A stretch of DNA of 64,000 bases, taken from Rhodoferax sp. (GTDB taxonomy: Bacteria > Pseudomonadota > Gammaproteobacteria > Burkholderiales > Burkholderiaceae_C). The first letter of the stretch is position 1; each line of letters starts with the position of its first letter. Below are positions 52,786 through 59,924 of this stretch, piece after piece. Made by a program: the position numbers and the translations under genes. The stretch lies in NCBI GenBank assembly GCA_024236015.1, contig JACKLK010000014.1:15957-79956 (forward strand), in the 5' to 3' direction. Under the pieces are notes generated by a model that worked only from the letters and a program-made list of their open reading frames with translations, had not been told where the DNA came from and did not search any database.

Positions 52786-53907
52786 CTACATCCGGCCGTA
52801 GGCAAAGCCGCTGCGCTCCTCGATGCCTTCGACCTGGTCGACCAGGCGCAGCAGCGGCTTGAGTTCGCGATAACGCGCAGCAGTGGCACGGATGTACTGG
52901 ATGAAGCGGGGGGTGTCGGCCAGGTATTGGGGTTTGCCATCGCGCAGTGTCAGCCGGGCGAAGATGCCGGCCACCTTGAGATGGCGCTGCAGTCCCATCC
53001 ACTCGACGCCGCGGTAGAAGGCGCCGAAGTCCGCGCCCACGGGCAAGTTGGCGGCGCGGGCCTTTTCCCAGTAGCGGATGGTCACGTCGAGCACGAACTC
53101 CTCGTCCCAGCTCAGGAACGCGTCACGCATCAGGCTGGCGATGTCGTAGGTGATCGGCCCGAACACGGCATCCTGGAAATCGAGCACGCCCAGGACCGGA
53201 TGCGCGCCGGCCGTGCCGTCGCCGGGCGGCGGCATCATCAGGTTGCGCGGCATGAAATCCCGGTGGACGTAGACGCCGGGCCAGGACAGGTTCTCGCGCA
53301 CGATCTGTGCGAATGTGGACGCCAGCGTGTCCAGCATGCGGGTGTCGGGCATGACGCCCCGATGCTGCTGCAGGTACCACTGCGGAAAAAGCCCGAGCTC
53401 GCGTTGCAGCAAGGCTTCGTCGTAGTCCGGCAACACGCCGGGCCGCGACGAGCGTTGCCAGTCGACCAGTGCGTCGACGGCCCCCAGGTACAACCCCAGA
53501 TTGGCCTGCGCGTGGTCCCGGTCGATGGCCTGCAACATGGTCTGTCGACCCAGATCGCTGAGCAGCAGGAATCCGTGGTTGCGATCCCAGGCCAGCACCT
53601 GGGGCACCCGCAGGCCGGCGGCGGCCATCAGGTCCGCGACATGGACAAAAGGTTCGCAGTTTTCCTTGTCGGGCGGTGCATCCATGATGATGCGGGTTTC
53701 GCCCGCGCCGTCGATGCGCAGGTAGCGGCGGAAGCTGGCGTCGGCCGACGCCAGGCGCACGCTGGCCGGGTCAAGGCCGTGCCCCGGCGCGACTTCGCCG
53801 AGCCAGCGCATGAACGCCGCATGCCGCTGCGGATCGGCCCAGATCACCGTGGTGTCGTGCTCGGGCACCGGATCGGACCGGCGGTCGGGGATGGCGGTTT
53901 CGCTCAT
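52786..53907 (-). CDS. amgK: Cell-wall sugar kinase AmgK-like (aminoglycoside phosphotransferase family)
   Basis: A 373-residue APH-fold kinase similar to AmgK, which phosphorylates N-acetylmuramate/N-acetylglucosamine at the anomeric position for peptidoglycan recycling. The catalytic loop VYVHRDFMPRNLM and the metal-binding LGVLDFQDAVFGPITYDIASL are complete; DASFRRYLRI is the typical glycine-poor nucleotide loop. It is divergent from lptD, an arrangement common in beta- and gammaproteobacteria. The usual partner murU, encoding the nucleotidyltransferase, is not next to it here; rsmE follows instead. Confidence 0.88.
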   Translation of the reverse strand: MSETAIPDRRSDPVPEHDTTVIWADPQRHAAFMRWLGEVAPGHGLDPASVRLASADASFRRYLRIDGAGETRIIMDAPPDKENCEPFVHVADLMAAAGLRVPQVLAWDRNHGFLLLSDLGRQTMLQAIDRDHAQANLGLYLGAVDALVDWQRSSRPGVLPDYDEALLQRELGLFPQWYLQQHRGVMPDTRMLDTLASTFAQIVRENLSWPGVYVHRDFMPRNLMMPPPGDGTAGAHPVLGVLDFQDAVFGPITYDIASLMRDAFLSWDEEFVLDVTIRYWEKARAANLPVGADFGAFYRGVEWMGLQRHLKVAGIFARLTLRDGKPQYLADTPRFIQYIRATAARYRELKPLLRLVDQVEGIEERSGFAYGRM

Positions 53908-53997
53908 GGATAATCCATTCTACAAAGCCGCTGTCCGGCGGCCCCGCCTGCGTGCCTGATTCCGCCATCGCCTGATCTTCCATACCCCGACCACCCG

Positions 53998-56397
53998 ATG
54001 TTTCGAATGTTGTCCGTTACCGAATCCAGGCCCGCCGCTCCGGCCCGGTGCTGGTTGCGCAAGCAGGTGCTGGTCGTCGGCGCCAGTGCCTGCCTGGTCG
54101 GACCGGTCGCATGGGCGCAGGCCTCCTCGCAGCCGGAGCTGGCGCCGCTGCAGCTCAAGAGCAGCCGCTTGCTGCGCGACGCCATTGCGCCGCAGGATCG
54201 CGACACCCAGCCGACCTTCGTGACGGGTGAGCGCATGTCCTCGCGCACCGACCTGGAGACGGTGATCGAGGGGCAGGCGGAACTGCGGCGTGGCGACCTG
54301 GTGATCCGTGCCGACCGGCTCGAGTATTACCAGCCGGACGATCTTGCGACGGCACGCGGCAATGTGCGGATCAACCGTGCCGGCGACGTTTACGAGGGCC
54401 CCGAGCTCCAGCTCAAGGTCGAGTCGTTCGAGGGCTTCTTTCGCAACCCCCGCTACCAGTTGCTGAAGAACCAGGGCCATGGCGAGGCCGAACGTGTCGA
54501 TTTCATCGACGAGAAACGCGCCGTGGTGCGCAATGCCACCTACACGACCTGCCGGCGCGAGCCCGGGCCGAGCTGGTTGCCGGACTGGATCATCCGCGCC
54601 GCGAGCATCAGCATCGACAACGAGGAGGATATCGGCGAGGCCGAGGCCGCGGTGCTCAGTTTCAAGGGTGTGCCGCTGCTGCCGGTGCCCGCGTTCACGT
54701 TCCCGCTGAGCAACCGGCGCAAGTCCGGCGTATTGCCGCCCACCTTCGGCATCGACAGCGTCAATGGCGTCGAGGTGTCGGTTCCGTATTACTGGAACAT
54801 CGCGCCGAATCGCGATGCCACCTTGACGCCCTCGCTGATGAGCCGGCGGGGCGTCGACCTCGGCGCCGAGTTCCGGTACCTGGAGGCGAACTACTCCGGT
54901 CAGGCCAAGCTCAACTACATGCCGAGCGACACCTTGCGCGACAGGAGCCGCTGGGGTTATTCGCTGACGCACACGGGCGTCATCGACACCGGCTTGCGCT
55001 CCGTGGGCAATGTCAATGCGTCGTTGTCGATGAACCGGGTCAGCGACGACAACTACTGGCGCGACTTCACGCGCGTCAGTCCCGGTCTGACGCAGCGGCT
55101 GCTGCAGAACGACCTGAACCTGTCATGGGCGCGCGGCAACTTCTCGACCAGCCTGCGGGTGCTCAAGTGGCAGACGCTGCAGGACGTGGACTCGCCGATC
55201 ACGCCACCGTACGACCGGTTGCCGCAGCTCGCGATGCGGTATGCGCGCCTGAACCTGAACGGCTTCGACCTTTCGGTCGACGCCGACATGACCCAGTTCG
55301 AGTCCGATCGGACCTTGACGCTGCAGCCCAATGCCCGGCGGGTCTTCTCCCAGTTGGAGGTATCGCGGCCGTGGGTCTGGCCGTCGGGCTACATCACGCC
55401 GAAGTTGCGCCTGCACACCACCAACTACCAGTTCGACAGCGCGTTGACCAATGGCGCGAGATCGGCCACGCGCACGCTTCCCACCTTCAGTCTCGACAGC
55501 GGGCTGGTGTTCGAACGCGACACCCGCTTGTTCGGGCGCGCGTTCCGCCAGACGCTCGAGCCCCGCGCGTTTTATGTCTATACCCCGTATCGCGACCAGA
55601 GCGCACTGCCCAATTACGACAGCGGCGCCAACGACTTCAATTTCGCCACCATCTATACCGACAACGCCTTCGCCGGCAACGACCGCATCTCGGACAGCAA
55701 TCTGCTCACGCTCGGCCTGTCGACGCGCCTGATCGATCCCGATTCGGGTGCCGAGGCCGCGCGGTTCGGCATCGCGCAGCGCCTGCGGTTCAGCGACCAG
55801 CGCGTCACCTTGCCGGGAGGCGCGACGGTGGACAAGGGGTTCAGCGATGTGCTGGTTGGCGCGACCCTGAACCTCGATCCGCGCTGGACCTTCGACTCGA
55901 CCGTGCAGTTCGACATGGATACCAAGCGGTCAGTACGATCGACCATCGGGGGGCGATACAGCCCTGGCAACTACCGTGTCGTCAGTGCCGCCTATCGCCT
56001 GCAACGGGGCACCAGCGAACAACTCGACGTCGCCTGGCAATGGCCGCTCAACGATCTGTGGGGTGATCGTGGCCAGGATCTCGGGCCGGGCCAGGGCCAG
56101 GGGACCGGCCGCTGGTATTCCGTGGGTCGCATGAACTTCAGTCTGCGCGACGGCAAGCTGGTGGATACCGTGCTCGGCTTCGAATACGACGGCGGTTGCT
56201 GGCTGGGTCGCGTCGTGCTCGATCGCCTGCAGACCGGGTCTTCGACGGCCAACAACCGCATCCTGTTCCAGCTGGAGTTTGTCGGGTTCTCCCGGCTGGG
56301 CTCCAATCCGCTGGACACGCTCAAGCAGAACATACCGCGTTACCAGTTTCTGCGAGAGACCAGCACCAGCGCCGGTCGCTTCAGCAATTACGATTGA
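53998..56397 (+). CDS. lptD: LPS-assembly protein LptD
   Basis: A 799-residue outer-membrane translocon that inserts lipopolysaccharide into the outer leaflet together with LptE. A signal peptide ends VAWA-QA at about residue 41. The N-terminal LptA-like beta-jellyroll is at about 80-190 (IRADRLEYYQPDDLATARGN) and carries CRREPG in the region of the disulfide cysteines. The rest is the beta-barrel, with the C-terminal NRILFQLEFVGFSRLGSNPL family block and the second cysteine region GGCWLGRVVLDR. The order lptD-surA-rsmA is conserved. An ATG at 54007 is an alternative start. Confidence 0.95.
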   Translation: MFRMLSVTESRPAAPARCWLRKQVLVVGASACLVGPVAWAQASSQPELAPLQLKSSRLLRDAIAPQDRDTQPTFVTGERMSSRTDLETVIEGQAELRRGDLVIRADRLEYYQPDDLATARGNVRINRAGDVYEGPELQLKVESFEGFFRNPRYQLLKNQGHGEAERVDFIDEKRAVVRNATYTTCRREPGPSWLPDWIIRAASISIDNEEDIGEAEAAVLSFKGVPLLPVPAFTFPLSNRRKSGVLPPTFGIDSVNGVEVSVPYYWNIAPNRDATLTPSLMSRRGVDLGAEFRYLEANYSGQAKLNYMPSDTLRDRSRWGYSLTHTGVIDTGLRSVGNVNASLSMNRVSDDNYWRDFTRVSPGLTQRLLQNDLNLSWARGNFSTSLRVLKWQTLQDVDSPITPPYDRLPQLAMRYARLNLNGFDLSVDADMTQFESDRTLTLQPNARRVFSQLEVSRPWVWPSGYITPKLRLHTTNYQFDSALTNGARSATRTLPTFSLDSGLVFERDTRLFGRAFRQTLEPRAFYVYTPYRDQSALPNYDSGANDFNFATIYTDNAFAGNDRISDSNLLTLGLSTRLIDPDSGAEAARFGIAQRLRFSDQRVTLPGGATVDKGFSDVLVGATLNLDPRWTFDSTVQFDMDTKRSVRSTIGGRYSPGNYRVVSAAYRLQRGTSEQLDVAWQWPLNDLWGDRGQDLGPGQGQGTGRWYSVGRMNFSLRDGKLVDTVLGFEYDGGCWLGRVVLDRLQTGSSTANNRILFQLEFVGFSRLGSNPLDTLKQNIPRYQFLRETSTSAGRFSNYD

Positions 56398-56402
56398 TCA
56401 CG

Positions 56403-57758
56403 ATGACACTTCGCCTTTCGCGCATTTTCTGGGCCGCCCTGTTGGGTTGCGGCATGTTGTCGGCGCAGGCACAGGGCATCCGCCTGCCGGGCAATGCGGG
56501 CACGGTGACCAGCCCCGGCTCCGGTGCCCAGCGCGCCTCCGACTACATCGTGGCCATCGTCAACACCGAACCGATCACGAACCTGCAGGTGCGCCAGGAA
56601 ATGCAGCGCCTCGGCCAGGAGCTGGCGCAGCGGCAGGAGACCGTGCCATCGACGGCCGAACTGGCGGAGCGCGCATTGGAGCGGCTCATCACCGAACGCA
56701 GCCAGATCCAGTATGCGCGCGAGGTCGGTATCAAGATCGAGGACTACGCACTCGACGAGGCCGTGCAATCGGTGGCGCGCCAGAATCAGGTGGATGTCGA
56801 GGAGTTGCATCGTCGACTCGCCGAGGAGGGTATCTCGCGCAGCCAGTTTCGCAACACGCTGCGCGACCAGATGGTGTTGTCGCGGGTGCGCGAACGTGAG
56901 GTGGCCCAGCGGGTCCGGGTATCGGAGCTCGAGATCGACCAGTACCTGCTGGACCAGAAGCGCGCGAGCGGCAGCAACCTGGCCGAGGTGAACATCGCGC
57001 ACATCCTGCTCGAATTGCCGGAGTCCGCCAGCGCGGCCCAGCTGTCGGCCGCGCGTGCGCAGGCGGAACAGATCATGGCGCGGGTGCGCGCGGGCGAGGA
57101 TTTCTCCGCATTGGCGCGCAGCCTGTCCAAGGCGCCCGACGCGGCCGAGGGTGGACTGTTCGGCATGCGCGCGGTCGATCGCTACCCGCAGCTCTTCATC
57201 GATGCCGTGCGGACGCTGGAGCCGGGCGCCATGACCACGGTGCGGTCCGGCGCGGGTCTTCACGTGCTCAGGCTGATCGACAAGCGACTGGCCGGCGCGC
57301 CGGAAACCTCGGTGGAGCAGACCCGGGTGAGCCATATCCTGCTGCGGCCGACCGCATCCATGGACGAGCAGGCGGCCATTGCGCGGCTGCAGGAGTTCCG
57401 TCGCCGGATCCTGGCGGGCGAGGCGAGTTTCGAGGCGCTGGCCAAGGAATATTCGCAAGACGGCAGTGCGAGCCAGGGCGGCGACCTGGGCTGGTCCTCG
57501 GCGGGCCGCTTCGTGCCCGAGTTCGACGCCGCCGTCGCGGCGCTCGCGCCCAAGGAAATCGGCCCGCCTTTGGTGTCGCGATTCGGCGTGCACCTGATCC
57601 GCGTGGACGGGCGCCGGACGGTCGAACTCAGTGTGCGCGAGCAACGCGAGTCGGTACGCGCCTTGTTGCGCGAGAAGAAGCTGGAAGAGGCCTACCAGAG
57701 CTGGAGTCGCGAACTGCGCTCGCGCGCGTACGTCGACCTGCGCGAGCCTCCGAGCTGA
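56403..57758 (+). CDS. surA: Periplasmic chaperone and peptidyl-prolyl isomerase SurA
   Basis: A 451-residue periplasmic folding factor for outer-membrane proteins, including LptD. A signal peptide ends SAQA-QGI near residue 23. The N-terminal chaperone domain (about 45-190) starts YIVAIVNTEPITNLQVRQEM. Two parvulin domains follow, beginning NIAHILLELPES (about 200) and TRVSHILLRPTAS (about 310). A C-terminal helix returns to the chaperone module. It starts five bases after lptD and its stop overlaps the rsmA start by one base. Confidence 0.95.
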   Translation: MTLRLSRIFWAALLGCGMLSAQAQGIRLPGNAGTVTSPGSGAQRASDYIVAIVNTEPITNLQVRQEMQRLGQELAQRQETVPSTAELAERALERLITERSQIQYAREVGIKIEDYALDEAVQSVARQNQVDVEELHRRLAEEGISRSQFRNTLRDQMVLSRVREREVAQRVRVSELEIDQYLLDQKRASGSNLAEVNIAHILLELPESASAAQLSAARAQAEQIMARVRAGEDFSALARSLSKAPDAAEGGLFGMRAVDRYPQLFIDAVRTLEPGAMTTVRSGAGLHVLRLIDKRLAGAPETSVEQTRVSHILLRPTASMDEQAAIARLQEFRRRILAGEASFEALAKEYSQDGSASQGGDLGWSSAGRFVPEFDAAVAALAPKEIGPPLVSRFGVHLIRVDGRRTVELSVREQRESVRALLREKKLEEAYQSWSRELRSRAYVDLREPPS

Positions 57759-58639
57759 TGCAGGCCAAGGTGCGTGGGACCTCTCAGCCATCGGCGGGCC
57801 GCCCGTCCGCCGGCGGGCGGGTCAAGGCCGGGGCAGACGGGGTCGCAGGCCATCATGCACCGCGCAAGCGGTTCGGCCAGCATTTCCTGGTCGACCATAC
57901 GGTCATCGATGCGATCGTGCGGCTGATTGCGCCCGAGCCTGGGCAGGTCATGGTGGAAATCGGTCCGGGCCTTGGCGCGATGACCCAACCCTTGGTCGAA
58001 CGGCTGGGCCACCTGGCCGTGATCGAACTCGATCGGGACCTGGCCGCCCGGCTGCGTGCGCGGGCTGACCTGCGTGTCGTCCAGGCGGACGTGCTGACGG
58101 TCGATTTCACGGCGTTGCGCGATACGCTCCAGGCCGGGACGGCATCGGCCGCCGCCGGGCCGGCGCAGCGCCGTCTGCGCGTCGTCGGCAATCTGCCGTA
58201 CAACATCTCGACGCCAATCCTGTTCCATCTGCTCGACCATGTCGATGCGATCGAGGATCAGCACTTCATGCTGCAAAAGGAGGTCGTCGATCGCATGGTT
58301 GCGGCGCCGGACAGCGCCGCCTATGGACGCTTGAGCGTGATGCTGCAATGGCGCTACGCGATGGACGATGTGCTGCATGTGCCGCCCGAGAGTTTCTCGC
58401 CGCCGCCGCGCGTCGACAGCTCGGTGGTCAGCATGCGGCCGCGGGTCGATGCGCCGCCGGTGGACGTGGACCTGCTGAGCACCATTGTGCAGGTTGCCTT
58501 CAGCCAACGCCGCAAGCTGATGCGCCATACGCTGGGTCGGTGGCTCGATGCGCGCGGCTACACGGGTGCGTTCGACCTGCAGCGCCGGGCACAGGAGGTT
58601 CCGGTGCACGAGTTTCTGGCGCTGGCGGCCAGCGCATGA
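57758..58639 (+). CDS. rsmA: 16S rRNA dimethyladenosine transferase RsmA (KsgA)
   Basis: A 293-residue SAM-dependent enzyme that dimethylates A1518 and A1519 of 16S rRNA. Conserved blocks are KRFGQHFLVD, VEIGPGLGAMTQPL (SAM site), NLPYNISTPI (catalytic NLPY) and MLQKEVVDRM, followed by the C-terminal helical part. An N-terminal extension of about 30 residues (rich in Gly/Ser/Ala) precedes the conserved domain. It is the last gene of lptD-surA-rsmA; pdxA, often placed between surA and rsmA elsewhere, is missing here. A clean intrinsic terminator follows. Confidence 0.95.
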   Translation: MQAKVRGTSQPSAGRPSAGGRVKAGADGVAGHHAPRKRFGQHFLVDHTVIDAIVRLIAPEPGQVMVEIGPGLGAMTQPLVERLGHLAVIELDRDLAARLRARADLRVVQADVLTVDFTALRDTLQAGTASAAAGPAQRRLRVVGNLPYNISTPILFHLLDHVDAIEDQHFMLQKEVVDRMVAAPDSAAYGRLSVMLQWRYAMDDVLHVPPESFSPPPRVDSSVVSMRPRVDAPPVDVDLLSTIVQVAFSQRRKLMRHTLGRWLDARGYTGAFDLQRRAQEVPVHEFLALAASA

Positions 58640-58640
58640 A

Positions 58641-58671
58641 AAAAGCCCGTCGCGTGAACGACGGGCCTTTT
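58641..58671 (+). terminator. Intrinsic terminator of lptD-surA-rsmA
   Basis: GCCCGTCG (58645-58652) pairs with CGACGGGC (58659-58666) around a 6-base loop. It is flanked by A-run upstream and TTTT at 58668-58671. It begins two bases after the rsmA stop codon and also reads as a reasonable terminator from the other strand. Confidence 0.9.
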
Positions 58672-58700
58672 CTCGGACGATGCCGGCAGCTGCTGCCGGG

Positions 58701-58922
58701 TCAGGCTGTTGCCAGCCAGTACTCCGCATTGAATGGGCTGCTCATGCGCAGCGCCAGGGGCGAGACGTCCAACAGCTTGTCCGTCGGCATCTTCTCGCCG
58801 GTCTCGGTCGTCAGGTTGATGCCCGACAGCGACTGATTCGCGTGCACGTCGCTCTTTGCCTCGTTAGCCCGTTCCGCTTGGCTGGTTTGTGCGGAACGGG
58901 CTACAGAAAAGAATAGAAACAT
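58701..58922 (-). CDS. Small open frame of 73 codons, uncharacterised, doubtful
   Basis: An ATG at 58922 opens a 73-residue frame that overlaps the 3' end of the barstar-like gene and runs through a strong hairpin. It ends with a stretch containing MPTDKLLDVSPLALRM. The last 29 residues, starting at an internal ATG, look more protein-like than the first part. I do not recognise a family and see no good ribosome binding site. It may be a remnant of a gene once present here, or non-coding. It is recorded because the 261 bases between rsmA and the barstar gene contain nothing else apart from the two hairpins. Confidence 0.2.
   Translation of the reverse strand: MFLFFSVARSAQTSQAERANEAKSDVHANQSLSGINLTTETGEKMPTDKLLDVSPLALRMSSPFNAEYWLATA
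58865..58903. repeat. 13-bp perfect inverted repeat at the 3' end of the barstar-like gene
   Basis: TAGCCCGTTCCGC (58865-58877) and GCGGAACGGGCTA (58891-58903) form a strong hairpin with a 13-base loop. The stem includes the stop codon of the barstar-like gene. No T-run follows on the minus strand, so it may act as a factor-dependent terminator or 3' stabiliser. It could also be the trace of an integration event. Confidence 0.6.
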
Positions 58923-59353
58923 CGGAACGGGACCTTTCGGTCGCTCCAGTAGTCGGCGGCATCGCGGAAGATGTCGAGCAATTGCTCGCGGGCTTCCTTG
59001 TCGAACTTCGCATTCGCGGGAATGTGTTCGAGAACGGCGACAAATCCCGGCTGCGGGCCGGACTTGTGGACCGGGTCGGTCATGCTGTCGTACAAGGCAT
59101 CGAAGTTCTTGCCGACATGCGAGGGCAGCGTGAATTGTTGCCCGATCATGTCCAGCACCTCCTGCTTGGACTGCGCGTTGGCCAGGTTGGCATAGAGGAA
59201 ATGGTGCCCCAGGCTTTGCGCGGCATCTTGCAGGTCCTGAACCCGGAAGGCCCGGATCGATTGCACGATATTGCTGCGCACGCCCCGAAGCGGCGCTTCG
59301 GCTTCTTGCCGAGGCTGCATATCCATCCCCGTTTCGTTTTCGATATAAGACAT
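58901..59353 (-). CDS. Barstar-family ribonuclease inhibitor (immunity protein)
   Basis: A 150-residue cytoplasmic protein. Its core, from QDLQDAAQSLGHHFLYANL through KQEVLDMIGQQFTLPSHVGK and NFDALYDSMTDP, is the barstar fold that plugs the active site of barnase-type ribonucleases. The C-terminal part reads FDKEAREQLLDIFRDAADYW. It has an N-terminal extension of about 30 residues compared with barstar. It starts 21 bases after the stop of a secreted barnase-like enzyme on the same strand. The immunity role follows from the pairing. Confidence 0.92.
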   Translation of the reverse strand: MSYIENETGMDMQPRQEAEAPLRGVRSNIVQSIRAFRVQDLQDAAQSLGHHFLYANLANAQSKQEVLDMIGQQFTLPSHVGKNFDALYDSMTDPVHKSGPQPGFVAVLEHIPANAKFDKEAREQLLDIFRDAADYWSDRKVPFRCFYSFL

Positions 59354-59374
59354 ATAAGTAGTTCCAACAAAAAC

Positions 59375-59770
59375 CTATGGCACGATCCGGCGAAAACTCG
59401 CGTAGTGATCGGCGGTGTAGTAGCAGGCGTCCGGCTCCCGCGGCTTGCCACCACACACGATCCGCCGGGTGCCACGATGGCTCAACCCCGGCGTAGCTAC
59501 GGTGTACTCACGGTAATAACCCCGGCTCTTGATCGGAAGCAAACGTTCGCGATTTCCGAACACCGTTCCGTCCTTCTCATAAGGAAACGGACCCCCTCGG
59601 ATGATCAGTCCATACGTCTGACCGCCCTGGGCCGGCATTTCGGCAATTGAGATCGTCGATGTGTCGTCGGGCGTGACAACTGGTGCTCTTGCACATACAA
59701 GGCCCGTGACAGACGCCGCAGCAAGTATTAAGCCAGTGAGTACTAACTTGATCCTTCTGACAGCCCCCAT
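59375..59770 (-). CDS. Secreted barnase-like guanyl-specific ribonuclease
   Basis: A 131-residue protein of the ribonuclease N1/T1 (barnase) family. A signal peptide covers about residues 1-29. The catalytic residues align with barnase: Glu88 in YYREYTV, Arg103 in TRRIVCGG and His122 in TADHYASF. FGNRERLLPIKSRGYYREY is the family core, and two cysteines (106, 116) may form a disulfide. It cleaves RNA after guanosine once outside or in a rival cell. GGAG nine bases upstream supports the ATG at 59770. With the adjacent barstar it forms a toxin-immunity pair. GC here falls to 53-60% in lines I counted, below the window's norm. Confidence 0.93.
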   Translation of the reverse strand: MGAVRRIKLVLTGLILAAASVTGLVCARAPVVTPDDTSTISIAEMPAQGGQTYGLIIRGGPFPYEKDGTVFGNRERLLPIKSRGYYREYTVATPGLSHRGTRRIVCGGKPREPDACYYTADHYASFRRIVP

Positions 59771-59924
59771 GCATTTACGCTCCAGAACCGCGGGTTTACC
59801 CCTAAATCACTCGAGACGTAGTGTCGCCTATCCCATCCGAAAATGCAAGGGCCTGCACAAAAAATGGGCATCTTGTGCAACGCAGCAAGATGGTGGAAGT
59901 CAGTGCCTGCTTTTGCGTTGACGG

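Noticed and set aside
58701..59456. A 251-codon minus-strand frame spanning the barstar gene and the start-proximal end of the intergenic region
   Set aside because: Most of it is out of frame with the barstar gene on the same strand; only its last 73 codons lie largely outside that gene, and these are listed with low confidence.
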